DNA from: an uncultured Bacteroidales bacterium
Lineage (GTDB): Bacteria > Bacteroidota > Bacteroidia > Bacteroidales > Paludibacteraceae
NCBI GenBank assembly: GCA_900317745.1
Contig: ONHW01000012.1
Span: 1 to 64,000, forward strand
DNA length: 64,000 bases
Direction of reading: 5' to 3'
The position numbers were made by a program, and so were the translations under genes. Positions 42,600 to 50,613 of this stretch are shown piece after piece; the stretch's first letter is position 1, and every line of letters starts with the position of its first letter. Below the pieces are notes generated by a model. It was not told the origin of the DNA and ran no database searches. It saw only the letters and a list, made by a program, of their open reading frames with translations.

Positions 42600-43526
42600 T
42601 TACCGAATGAATTGTTTAGCTATAGTGTAACCAGCTAGATCAAAACTCCATGTATAAGGATTTTTGAAAATCGTGCCATATGGATATTTCTCTGAATCAA
42701 TATTACACAATATCTTTCCTTCGTTATTAACAATCTGTGCAAAGGAGCCCTTGGGATCTACTATTTGCAAAGTACCCTCTTCCGTATTTCTCACCTGAAA
42801 AGTTAGAGTATTACCATCTTGAGCTTTGACTTTCATATTACCCGACCATTTATCCTTTTTGGGGAAATTCCCATATTCAAACAAAATCATGTACATACTT
42901 TGTGCATCCACTATGAGGTTAACTTTCAGCTTTGAATCCGTCGTAGCACTATTACTAAATGTACCGAAGCCCGCTAACTCTATATATGTGCAATCTGTAT
43001 ATTCTCCAAAACTATCCTTCTTTCTAAATAAATCCCACATGCCGGTACCTAATGAATTGCACAATTGGACTTTAGCTGATTCATTACCAAGAATCCATCC
43101 TTCTTTGTTTAATCTTTGAATACAGCGGAACTTTATACCATCTTCATAAGGGAGATTCTCATAGAATGTACCTTTTTTAATTTGGTCATACTTTTCTTTA
43201 GCGACAAAAACAGAATCTTCTATATCATCAAAGAATTCATAATACACGCCGTCTTGTGTGTAGCCGATATATTGTCTTGATTTAGTTAAGAGCGTACCGA
43301 ACACATTGTTTGCGGAAAAATCTACATGCACTATACACAGTGAATCTTGATTAAAAACTATCCGTTCATTAGAGAATGAAGCTGTTTCTGGAAGTTTTGC
43401 TTTGGCTTTCATTGAGCCATGCATAGTGTTAGTAATTTCTTGTATATACCTGTCTTGATCCGATTGCGTAGAACAAGAAAGAATAAGCAGCATTAGTGGC
43501 AATACTAATAATAAGTTCTTTTTCAT
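42600..43526 (-). CDS. Hypothetical lipoprotein
   Basis: 308 residues with a lipoprotein signal (MKKNLLLVLPLMLLILSC, lipobox LILS-C at 18). A beta-rich body contains YIGYTQDGVYYEFFDDIEDS, YIELAGFGTFSNSATTDSKLK and FQVRNTEEGTLQI, but no domain I recognise. It is the second gene of a minus-strand pair, 15 bp after the MORN-like gene. Base composition is AT-rich compared with the core genes. Function unknown. Confidence 0.75.
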   Translation of the reverse strand: MKKNLLLVLPLMLLILSCSTQSDQDRYIQEITNTMHGSMKAKAKLPETASFSNERIVFNQDSLCIVHVDFSANNVFGTLLTKSRQYIGYTQDGVYYEFFDDIEDSVFVAKEKYDQIKKGTFYENLPYEDGIKFRCIQRLNKEGWILGNESAKVQLCNSLGTGMWDLFRKKDSFGEYTDCTYIELAGFGTFSNSATTDSKLKVNLIVDAQSMYMILFEYGNFPKKDKWSGNMKVKAQDGNTLTFQVRNTEEGTLQIVDPKGSFAQIVNNEGKILCNIDSEKYPYGTIFKNPYTWSFDLAGYTIAKQFIR

Positions 43527-43541
43527 ATTTATGTCAATATT

Positions 43542-44753
43542 TTATAATAATTCGTTTAACTCTCCTATAAACATCCGGTATGCTTCTTCCGCAAACAGAT
43601 AGACAACACCATGTGCATTTACTTCATGATCAATGTAATATGGAATGTCTTGAAGGCTATATCTTATCCATATATCAGCTTCATCAATGATATTAATGGT
43701 AGAGTTAATTTCTTTATCAAATCTATACTCCGATATGATTCCTCTGTGAAAGTCTTTCCATAAAGAATTCCTAATGTCAATCCAATGCCAATCTCCCCAC
43801 TCAACAAACAAATTCGAATAATCCTGTAGATATTTATTTAGTTCTTCCATACTTATATCTTCGGATTCCTTTTGTACAATTTTCTGCTTCTGTTCTTCGG
43901 AAAAGTAATTACTAAAATCAATTGAATGTGGGATTGAAGATTGCAGTTTTTGTCTAAGAAAGTTGATGTTTCCAATATTGCAACTTTTATCTATAGAATA
44001 ATTACCGTTAGTCCCAGTTGACTGGTTCGTATAAGTACATGAGAGAAGAATCCCTTTTACGTAATCCAAAGTATATATTACAGGTATTCCATTTTTGTTT
44101 ACTTTTATTTCCCATGTGCCATACGCATTACCATTTTCATCAAACATGCCTTTTATTTCCCTTTTTACTGATTGCCCATTTTCTGCAATATTCACATATT
44201 TATAGAAATTATTGACTAACTTTCCGTCTGATATATAGAATGTAATTTTGCGAGTTAGTTCTTTAGTGTTATACTTATATTCGCAAATTTCAACCGCCCC
44301 ATGCAATTCTCCGTTGATGTAATTCAGGGTAATGGATGACCAAAGTGCCTTCTCACTATTGGCAACATATTCATTAGGATATATCACCCATTTCCCATTT
44401 CGTTTTCCATGCTCATACTGCCCCTCCACGACATATTTTTCTACATTTGATAGACCAAGAGCATCGTAATATCCTGACATTCCTATTTCTTTGAGTGCCG
44501 CATAAAAGTCTGTGGATATACGAATAGAACCATGTTTAATTCGTTGCCCATCTTTCTCATAATAATGATAAAAACCATTTACTAATGCACCTTGAGGATA
44601 CATTCGTACCCATTCATTTTCTGAATTTACAATGTAAAAATAATCTTCATCCGCATACCAAGCACCAGCATATTTCGATAGTGTCTGTCCATAAGAGTAT
44701 GTCGCGAATAGAAGTATTGGCAACATAATAAGGTAATGAAATTTTTCCTTCAT
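43542..44753 (-). CDS. Secreted protein with MORN-like repeats
   Basis: 403 residues with a signal peptide (MKEKFHYLIMLPILLFATYSYGQ). The first half has strand pairs of the MORN or antitoxin-like kind: GALVNGFYHYYEKDGQRIKHG, VVEGQYEHGKRNGKWVIY, YINGELHGAVEICEY and GMFDENGNAYGTWEI. The second half is helical, with ISMEELNKYLQDY. Function is unknown; such repeats bind lipids or partner proteins elsewhere. A long leader (about 245 nt) with its own promoter and an internal terminator precedes it, so expression may be controlled by premature termination. Confidence 0.78.
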   Translation of the reverse strand: MKEKFHYLIMLPILLFATYSYGQTLSKYAGAWYADEDYFYIVNSENEWVRMYPQGALVNGFYHYYEKDGQRIKHGSIRISTDFYAALKEIGMSGYYDALGLSNVEKYVVEGQYEHGKRNGKWVIYPNEYVANSEKALWSSITLNYINGELHGAVEICEYKYNTKELTRKITFYISDGKLVNNFYKYVNIAENGQSVKREIKGMFDENGNAYGTWEIKVNKNGIPVIYTLDYVKGILLSCTYTNQSTGTNGNYSIDKSCNIGNINFLRQKLQSSIPHSIDFSNYFSEEQKQKIVQKESEDISMEELNKYLQDYSNLFVEWGDWHWIDIRNSLWKDFHRGIISEYRFDKEINSTINIIDEADIWIRYSLQDIPYYIDHEVNAHGVVYLFAEEAYRMFIGELNELL

Positions 44754-44784
44754 ATTATAACAATTACGGTTAATCTTATAATAA

Positions 44785-45000
44785 ATTAAAAGCGTGGAAG
44801 CCTTGTCATTCGTCAGGCTACCACACCTTTACACCAACAAGTTCTCCACACTGCACGCAGTGTTTCACGACTTATTCCTGATGTAAAATGTCTTGTGGTA
44901 GTTGACGAATCAGAATAAATAGCGAAATGCATTTATTTATATGTATTGCACCGCCTTTACGATGCGCGGTTGTTCATAGGCTAAATGTTTTATTCAATTT
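44785..45000 (-). ncRNA. Attenuator-like structured leader or small RNA
   Basis: The transcript from the promoter at 45007-45038 runs about 215 nt to a strong terminator. Three hairpins are visible: GCATCG/CGGTGC near 44944-44965, AATAAAT/ATTTATT near 44920-44938, and ACACTGC-GT-GCAGTGT (44848-44863). The terminator (44792-44803 with 44815-44826) competes with CTACCACA (minus, 44901-44894) pairing to TGTGGTAG (minus, 44825-44818), extended by TTTACA/TGTAAA. It may be a riboswitch-like leader of the MORN-like gene or an independent RNA; a 6S-like RNA cannot be excluded. Confidence 0.5.
44792..44826 (-). terminator. Rho-independent terminator inside the leader of the MORN-like operon
   Basis: Minus strand: GTGTGGTAGCCT (44826-44815), 11 nt loop, AGGCTTCCACGC (44803-44792), then TTTTAATTT. 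It is about 40 bp before the start codon of the MORN-like gene. Confidence 0.75.
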
Positions 45001-45006
45001 CTAATG

Positions 45007-45038
45007 CAAAGATACGAAAAATATTTGATAAAAGCAAA
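45007..45038 (-). promoter_or_regulatory. Bacteroidota promoter for the leader/MORN-like operon
   Basis: Minus strand: TTTG (45038-45035), 20 bp spacer, TATCTTTG (45014-45007). Divergent from the promoter of the BRO-N gene. Confidence 0.85.
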
Positions 45039-45097
45039 TGATTGCGGAAGTATTTTGTAAAAAAGTGATTTTTGTCTCTAACTTTTTCCTCAAAAAA

Positions 45098-45129
45098 CTT
45101 GCAAATGTGGGATTTTTTTTGTATCTTTG
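45098..45129 (+). promoter_or_regulatory. Bacteroidota promoter for the BRO-N gene
   Basis: CTTG (45098-45101, one mismatch to TTTG), 20 bp spacer, TATCTTTG (45122-45129). The leader of about 90 nt includes the palindrome at 45188-45206. Confidence 0.75.
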
Positions 45130-45187
45130 CATGGATATTTGTGAGAGGAATATGTAGAGCAAGTTTACGTAATGCGACATATGAGTA

Positions 45188-45206
45188 GGGGTACAATTTG
45201 TACCCC
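45188..45206. promoter_or_regulatory. Palindrome in the BRO-N leader (copy A)
   Basis: GGGGTACAATTTGTACCCC, a perfect inverted repeat 21 bp before the ATG. A matching palindrome, GGGGGACAATTTGTCCCCC, lies inside the coding sequence at 45408-45426. Confidence 0.6.
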
Positions 45207-45226
45207 ACCTGAAAACAAATAAAATT

Positions 45227-46093
45227 ATGCCAAACGAATCAATCATAAAACTATTCGAGGACAAGAAAATACGAATTGTCTGGAACGAAGAAGAGGAAAA
45301 ATACTATTTCGCTGTTGCGGATATAGTACAAGTATTAACGGATAGCGTTAATCCACGTGACTACATCAAAAAGATGTTGCGTCGTGACCCCGAGTTGAAA
45401 TCCATGTGGGGGACAATTTGTCCCCCTGTTGAAATGCTAGCACCCGACATGAAACGTCGCAAGACTCAAGCGGCTGATTTAGAGGGAATTTTCCGTATTA
45501 TACAGTCTATTCCATCGAAAAAAGCCGAGCCGATAAAACGCTGGTTGGCGGAAGTTGGTGCACAGCGAATCGACCAGATGATTGATCCGGAACTCACCTT
45601 CCAGATGGCAGTGGAAGACTACCGTAGACAAGGGTACTCGGACAAATGGATTAACGAACGAATGCGCTCCATAGAAATGCGCAAAGAATTGACAGACGAA
45701 TGGCAGCGTTCGGGGATAACAAAAGAGAAAGATTTTGCCATACTGACCAATGTGCTGACGAAAGCGTGGAGCGGCATGACTACCGGCGAATACAAGCACC
45801 ACAAAGGATTGACGAAAGAGAACCTGCGCGACAATATGACGAACATTGAGCTGGCACTCAACACGCTTGCCGAAGTGGCAACCACCGAATTTTCGCGTCA
45901 GCGCAATCCAAAAGGCATGTACGAAAGTAAACAAGTTGCTCAAGCCGGAGGACAGATAGCCAAAAACACCCGTGAAGACCTGGAGCGACAGTTGGGACGA
46001 AGCGTTATATCTTCAGAGCGAGCCTCCGATTATATTCATCCCATAGAAGCATCCGAGGTCAAAGAACTGCCTTTTGATGACGAAAACAAATAA
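45227..46093 (+). CDS. BRO-N domain protein (phage antirepressor-like)
   Basis: 288 residues. The N-terminal BRO-N domain shows IIKLFEDKKIRIVWNEEEEK, YYFAVADIVQVLTDSVNPRDYIKKM and the AADLEGIFRIIQSIPSKKAEPIKRWLAEVG end. The C-terminal half (YSDKWINERMRSIEMRKELTDEW, KDFAILTNVLTKAWSGMTTGEYK, HKGLTKENLRDNMTNIELALN) resembles DinD/antirepressor-like chromosomal proteins. These are usually of phage origin but here no other phage gene is near. Two near-identical palindromes, one in the leader and one within codons 61-67, suggest autoregulation. Confidence 0.88.
   Translation: MPNESIIKLFEDKKIRIVWNEEEEKYYFAVADIVQVLTDSVNPRDYIKKMLRRDPELKSMWGTICPPVEMLAPDMKRRKTQAADLEGIFRIIQSIPSKKAEPIKRWLAEVGAQRIDQMIDPELTFQMAVEDYRRQGYSDKWINERMRSIEMRKELTDEWQRSGITKEKDFAILTNVLTKAWSGMTTGEYKHHKGLTKENLRDNMTNIELALNTLAEVATTEFSRQRNPKGMYESKQVAQAGGQIAKNTREDLERQLGRSVISSERASDYIHPIEASEVKELPFDDENK
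45408..45426. promoter_or_regulatory. Palindrome within the BRO-N gene (copy B)
   Basis: GGGGGACAATTTGTCCCCC, encoding WGTICPP in the gene. It shares the core ACAATTTGT and the outer G4/C4 with copy A at 45188-45206; the changed base (T to G) is matched by a change in the partner (A to C). Confidence 0.6.
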
Positions 46094-46124
46094 TATTCAT
46101 ACAGCGATTGAACGTATAGTAGCG

Positions 46125-46664
46125 ATGGACTATCTATCTATTATTGACAAATACTACTCCGGCCAAGAGGAATTGAAAGCGTTGCTGCTTCACCACTCGC
46201 GTCAGGTAGCAGACAAGGCTTTGGAACTTTGTGCCGCGCATCCTGAGTGGCAAGCCGACACGCAGTTTGTGGAAGAGGCGGCAATGCTGCACGACATCGG
46301 CATAATCCGGTGTAACGCGCCATCCATCCACTGCCACGGGACAGAGCCGTATATCTGTCACGGTCGCATAGGCGCCGAGCTATTGCGTGAAGAGGGTTTC
46401 GCCCGCCATGCACGCGTGGCTGAACGGCATACGGGTAGCGGGCTGACCAAAGAGCAGATCATCGCTCAAGGATTGCCATTGCCTGCTGAAGATTTTGTGC
46501 CGGAAACGATAGAGGAGAAAGTGATCTGCTACGCTGACAAGTTCTTCTCCAAATCTCACCCCGAGCGCATTGCTTCGCCCGAACAGATCCGGCAAACCAT
46601 GCTCAAGTTCGGCAACGGTTCACTGGAGCGTTGGGAACAATTGGAAAAACTGATGACACAATAA
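46125..46664 (+). CDS. HD-domain hydrolase
   Basis: 179 residues from the ATG at 46125 (MDYLSIIDKYY); an earlier ATG at 46074 lies within the BRO-N gene and is not preferred. HD-superfamily metal ligands are seen: HHSRQVADKAL (His), AAMLHDIGII (His-Asp), YICHGRIGAELLREEGF (His) and VICYADKF (Asp). The protein probably hydrolyses a phosphate ester or nucleotide; homologues are annotated as HDIG or uncharacterised phosphohydrolases. It is 31 bp downstream of the BRO-N gene. Confidence 0.88.
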   Translation: MDYLSIIDKYYSGQEELKALLLHHSRQVADKALELCAAHPEWQADTQFVEEAAMLHDIGIIRCNAPSIHCHGTEPYICHGRIGAELLREEGFARHARVAERHTGSGLTKEQIIAQGLPLPAEDFVPETIEEKVICYADKFFSKSHPERIASPEQIRQTMLKFGNGSLERWEQLEKLMTQ

Positions 46665-46682
46665 ATTTTACAATATATTCCT

Positions 46683-47498
46683 ATGAAACGACATACATTA
46701 CCAAACCTGCTGCTTGTCGCTCTGTTGTTGAGTTGCGCAGCACAAGTCTCGGCATCACGCATGGATACCATAGCATTTCGCGGTGATTCATCCCATGTCA
46801 TTCAGCGCGTGTGCGTCTATACGCCGGATAACTATGAGGCAGAAAGTGATTCGGCATATCCGCTTGTATATATGCTTCACGGGATTCACGGCAATCACTA
46901 TTCCTGGCAACGTGACGGCAATATCCGCTATACCTTGGACAGCCTGATCAGTAACGGCTTGATTCGTCCGATAGTGGCAGCCTTCCCCTATTGTCAGCGT
47001 TTTGACACAACGGATGTGGACGAACCCAGATCACTGGTGCATTGTCTGTTCCATTACGGCTCTATTCTCCGCGGGGATTTTGAGGAGACCTTCTACGAGA
47101 TTGACGATTATGTGCAGGAACACTATAATGTAGATACTATGCGCACGCACCGCGCGATTGCCGGATTGAGTTGCGGAGCACGTCAGGCTGCCGTGATAGC
47201 CAAGAGCGGAAAGTTTGATGCAGTAGGTCTGTTTTGTCCGGTAATACACAAACGTCAGCGCCCGGATTCGGAGATTGTACCGGCACACTACTGGATTGGC
47301 GTGACGGAGGGAGACGTATTTCTGTACAAAGGCCGCCGATTCAGTCTGGCTTGCGAGAAACGCGGGATACCTGTTACCCTCTATCAGGACAAAGGTTCGC
47401 ACAACTGGAAAGCGTGGAGAAGGATGGCTGTCATGTTCCTTGAAACATTTTTTGCCACCCCGGAAGAGCGTATAGAACAGGAGAGTAATCAAGAATAA
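46683..47498 (+). CDS. Secreted esterase of the alpha/beta hydrolase (esterase D / feruloyl-esterase) type
   Basis: 271 residues with a signal peptide (LLLVALLLSCAAQVSAS). The core shows VCVYTPDNYEA, YPLVYMLHGIHGNHYSW (oxyanion region), the nucleophile Ser in AIAGLSCGARQAA, and a catalytic His in DKGSHNWKAWRR. Homologues cleave acyl or feruloyl groups from glycans or act as trehalose mycolyl-like esterases; substrate is not fixed here. It follows the HD gene by 18 bp and is closed by a strong terminator. Confidence 0.88.
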   Translation: MKRHTLPNLLLVALLLSCAAQVSASRMDTIAFRGDSSHVIQRVCVYTPDNYEAESDSAYPLVYMLHGIHGNHYSWQRDGNIRYTLDSLISNGLIRPIVAAFPYCQRFDTTDVDEPRSLVHCLFHYGSILRGDFEETFYEIDDYVQEHYNVDTMRTHRAIAGLSCGARQAAVIAKSGKFDAVGLFCPVIHKRQRPDSEIVPAHYWIGVTEGDVFLYKGRRFSLACEKRGIPVTLYQDKGSHNWKAWRRMAVMFLETFFATPEERIEQESNQE

Positions 47499-47521
47499 AT
47501 GATACAAGAATTTTGATTTTT

Positions 47522-47555
47522 GCCGTGCTACAAAATTGTGGCACGGCTTTTGTTT
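47522..47555 (+). terminator. Rho-independent terminator after the esterase gene
   Basis: GCCGTGC-T-ACAA (47522-47533), AA loop, TTGT-G-GCACGGC (to 47547), then TTTTGTTT. A stem of 11-12 bp. Confidence 0.9.
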
Positions 47556-47603
47556 ATGAAAAAATGGTTGAACACCGCAAATTCATAAAAACAATATATA
47601 GCA

Positions 47604-48599
47604 ATGACTAACACTGTTGACATTCGCGAGTTGCAAGAGCGCATAGAGCGCGAGAGCTCGTTTGTGGACGCCCTGACAATGGGCATGAATCAAGTTATCG
47701 TAGGTCAAAAGCACTTGGTAGAGAGCCTGCTGATCGGTTTGTTGTCTGACGGACACATTTTGCTGGAAGGTGTGCCGGGCCTCGCAAAGACTCTTGCTAT
47801 CCGCACATTGGCTGACCTTATCAAAGCCAATTTCAGTCGTATTCAGTTTACCCCGGACTTGCTGCCTGCCGATGTGATCGGTACGCAGATCTATTCGCAG
47901 AAGTCCGAGGAGTTCAGCATCAAGCGCGGTCCTATCTTCGCCAACTTCGTATTGGCAGACGAGATCAACCGTGCTCCGGCAAAAGTTCAGTCGGCACTTC
48001 TGGAAGCAATGCAAGAGCGCCAGATAACTATTGGTGACAAGACATTCAAACTGGACGAACCGTTCCTGGTTCTCGCCACGCAGAACCCTATTGAGCAGGA
48101 AGGTACTTATCCTCTGCCCGAGGCACAGACCGACCGATTCATGCTGAAAGTGGTAATCGGTTATCCGCAACCCGAAGAGGAACGTCAGATCATCCGTCAG
48201 AACATCACCGGCGAGAAGAAAATGATCACTCCTATCCTATCCACCGAAGACATCAAGAAAGCCCGCGAAGTAGTGCGCCAGGTATATTTGGACGAAAAGA
48301 TTGAGCGCTACATCGTGGATATCGTGTTTGCCACACGTCAACCGGAGAAATATGGTTTGGACAACCTGAAGCAGATGATTGCCTTCGGCGGTAGTCCGCG
48401 TGCAAGTATCAACCTCGCACTCGCTGCCCGTGCTTACGCGTTCATCCATCGCAGAGGCTACGTTATCCCCGAAGATGTACGCGCCGTATGCTACGACGTA
48501 CTGCGTCACCGTATCGGTTTGACTTATGAGGCTGAGGCCAACAACATGACAACCGAGGATGTGATTACCGAGGTATTGAACGCAGTTCAAGTTCCTTAA
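47604..48599 (+). CDS. MoxR-family AAA ATPase
   Basis: 331 residues. Walker A is LLEGVPGLAKTLAI (about residue 54), Walker B FVLADEINRAPAKVQSALLEAM, and LVLATQNPIEQEGTYPLPEAQTDRFML carries sensor and arginine regions. The C-terminal lid shows IAFGGSPRASINLALAARAYAF. MoxR ATPases act as chaperones for von Willebrand factor proteins encoded nearby, and here it is the first gene of the Bat operon. The gap to the DUF58 gene holds the third copy of the hairpin element. Confidence 0.95.
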   Translation: MTNTVDIRELQERIERESSFVDALTMGMNQVIVGQKHLVESLLIGLLSDGHILLEGVPGLAKTLAIRTLADLIKANFSRIQFTPDLLPADVIGTQIYSQKSEEFSIKRGPIFANFVLADEINRAPAKVQSALLEAMQERQITIGDKTFKLDEPFLVLATQNPIEQEGTYPLPEAQTDRFMLKVVIGYPQPEEERQIIRQNITGEKKMITPILSTEDIKKAREVVRQVYLDEKIERYIVDIVFATRQPEKYGLDNLKQMIAFGGSPRASINLALAARAYAFIHRRGYVIPEDVRAVCYDVLRHRIGLTYEAEANNMTTEDVITEVLNAVQVP

Positions 48600-48602
48600 T
48601 TT

Positions 48603-48705
48603 GTTTTGCTTTTTCTTGGCATCTTTGGCTTTTTTGTTCGGTCACTATGGTCACCATAGCTCCCTCACAAGAAAAAACCAAATCTGCTCAATAAAAATTC
48701 AAAAC
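48603..48705 (+). repeat. Three-copy nested-hairpin element, copy 3 (moxR/DUF58)
   Basis: 103 nt. The outer stem is GTTTTG-c-TTTTTCTTG (48603-48618) with CAATAAAAA-tt-CAAAAC (48689-48705), one mismatch. The middle stem is TTTGG-c-TTTTTT with AAAAAACCAAA. The apical stem is CTATGG (48645-48650) with CCATAG (48654-48659). It starts 4 bp after the moxR stop. Confidence 0.8.
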
Positions 48706-48733
48706 AAGAAACACTTATTAGTCGATCACTCAA

Positions 48734-49636
48734 ATGACTAGTGAAGAGTTAATAAAGAAAGTCCGGAAGATAGAGATCAAGACCCGAGCTCTGTCGCACA
48801 ATATCTTTGCAGGCGAGTACCACAGCCAGTTCAAGGGCCGCGGTATGGCGTTCAGCGAGGTGCGCGAGTACCAGCCCGGTGATGATGTACGTTCCATCGA
48901 CTGGAATGTGACCGCCCGCATGGGTAAGCCATATATCAAGGTGTTTGAGGAGGAACGCGAACTGACAGTAATGCTGCTCGTTGACGTATCCGGCAGCCGC
49001 AATTTCGGAACAATGTCGCAGTACAAGCGCGACACGATAGCCGAGGTCGCTGCCACGCTTGCATTCTCAACCATCGAGAACAACGACAAAGTCGGTTGTA
49101 TCTTCTTCTCGGACAAGATTGAGAAAGTCATCCCGGTCAAGAAAGGCAAGAGTCATGTGCTGCATATCATCCGCGAGCTATTGGACTTCGAGCCGACATC
49201 AAAGGGCACGGATGTGGCATCGGCAGTCCAGTTCTTCGCCAATGCACAAAAACGCCATGCCACATGCTTCCTCATCTCTGATCTTGTCGGCGTAGGCGGA
49301 CAACTTATCAGCGAAGGCAAAAAGAAAGGCCGTTTGACGATTGAACAACCCTTGATGATTGCCTCCTCGAAGCACGACATGAACGTCATTCAGGTCTATG
49401 ACCGTCGCGATGCCGAACTGCCGGATATAGGTCTGCTGAAGCTCAACGATGCCGAAACAGGCGAACGTCTGTGGGTGAACACCTCGCGCGAAGATGTCCG
49501 CAAGGCATACAGCGATGCTTGGACCAGGCAACAGGCGGCTATTCAGGATGTGTTTGTCCGCACCGGCGTGAATGCTGTTTCGATGCAGACTGACCAGGAT
49601 TACGTGCGCGCGCTCATGCGGTTGTTTAAGATGTAA
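48734..49636 (+). CDS. DUF58 domain protein of the Bat operon
   Basis: 300 residues. The family block FAGEYHSQFKGRGMAFSEVREYQPGDDVRSIDWNVTARMGKPYIK is present in parts near the N terminus, and a vWA-like fold follows with LLVDVSGSRNFGTM (MIDAS DxSxS-like), DKVGCIFFSDKIEKVIPVKKG, STSKGTDVASAVQF-like and CFLISDLVG. DUF58 proteins accompany MoxR ATPases in many phyla. It is probably a cytoplasmic client of the MoxR ATPase upstream. Confidence 0.94.
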   Translation: MTSEELIKKVRKIEIKTRALSHNIFAGEYHSQFKGRGMAFSEVREYQPGDDVRSIDWNVTARMGKPYIKVFEEERELTVMLLVDVSGSRNFGTMSQYKRDTIAEVAATLAFSTIENNDKVGCIFFSDKIEKVIPVKKGKSHVLHIIRELLDFEPTSKGTDVASAVQFFANAQKRHATCFLISDLVGVGGQLISEGKKKGRLTIEQPLMIASSKHDMNVIQVYDRRDAELPDIGLLKLNDAETGERLWVNTSREDVRKAYSDAWTRQQAAIQDVFVRTGVNAVSMQTDQDYVRALMRLFKM

Positions 49637-49647
49637 TATTGCGTATT

Positions 49648-50559
49648 ATGTTTCTTAGTATCTTATTATCCATAGTAATCAACACTTCGCTTGACTCGAC
49701 CGTAATCTGTCTGGGCGATCAGACAGGATTAAGGTTTGAGGCAAACTGTGATGCCAACGAATATGTAACCTTTCCGACATTCGGCAAACAACTGATTGAC
49801 GGAGTTGAGATCGTACGACAGAGTGGCATAGATTCGACGATAGACAAACAAGGCAAGCACTACAAGCAAGAGCTGATGCTTACCTCGTTTGAAGACTCGC
49901 TGTTCTTTATCGAGCCGATTGCCTTTGCCTGCGGTAGCGACACAGCATACAGCGAGACTATCACCTTGAACTTCGTGCAACCGTTCGTGCTGGATTCCAC
50001 AAACGCAATCTGCGACATCCGAGACATACAGAAAGCGCCCATCTGGTGGTGGGGATACATCCGTTGGATTCTCGGTGTACTGCTGCTGGCTGGTATATGC
50101 TGGTTGATATGGTGGCTGCTCGGCAAGATCGGCAACTACAACGGCAAGTACATGCCGGCTGCCAAGAAAGAGCCCGAACGCCCGGCTGAAGAAGTGGCAC
50201 TGGAGGAACTTGATCGTATCCGCGAAGAGAAGATCTGGACGCAGGGACGAACCAAGCAGTATCACACCGAACTGACAGATGTACTGCGTACGTACATTGC
50301 CAAGCGCTTTGGCATCGCATCCACCGAAAAGACTTCTGACGAGACTCTGCAAGCCATGAAACCTGTGCTGAAAGACCAGCGCGAGTTACATGCCTCGCTA
50401 ACCAAGGTGCTGCAACTCGCCGATCTGGTGAAGTTTGCCAAGTGGCAGGCTACTCCTGACGAGAACGAACAAGCTCTGCATATCGCTTATGATTTTGTCA
50501 ACGAGACTAAGCCTGCACCTGCCGAGCAGAAACCGGAAGATCAAGCAATTGAGCAATAA
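49648..50559 (+). CDS. Membrane protein of the Bat operon, unknown function
   Basis: 303 residues from ATG 49648; a TTG three codons earlier is a less likely start. A signal peptide and a periplasmic beta-rich domain of about 120 residues lead to a membrane segment rich in Trp (IRWILGVLLLAGICWLIWWLL, about 142-162). The cytoplasmic tail contains ELDRIREEKIWTQGRTKQYHTELTDVLRTYI, as in the DUF4381-like proteins found between DUF58 and VWA genes. It is likely part of the membrane complex formed by the Bat proteins. Start is 12 bp after the DUF58 stop. Confidence 0.85.
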   Translation: MFLSILLSIVINTSLDSTVICLGDQTGLRFEANCDANEYVTFPTFGKQLIDGVEIVRQSGIDSTIDKQGKHYKQELMLTSFEDSLFFIEPIAFACGSDTAYSETITLNFVQPFVLDSTNAICDIRDIQKAPIWWWGYIRWILGVLLLAGICWLIWWLLGKIGNYNGKYMPAAKKEPERPAEEVALEELDRIREEKIWTQGRTKQYHTELTDVLRTYIAKRFGIASTEKTSDETLQAMKPVLKDQRELHASLTKVLQLADLVKFAKWQATPDENEQALHIAYDFVNETKPAPAEQKPEDQAIEQ

Positions 50560-50613
50560 TCCAATGGTTCAATCAATAGTAAATCGTAAATTGTTAAATC
50601 GTCAATTATAATA

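Noticed and set aside
44785-45000. tRNA or tmRNA gene in the structured leader
   Set aside because: No cloverleaf with TTC-loop sequence, no CCA end and no tag peptide could be found.
45227-46093. Prophage suggested by the BRO-N antirepressor-like gene
   Set aside because: No other phage gene, integrase or attachment site is nearby; isolated BRO-N genes are common in Bacteroidota.
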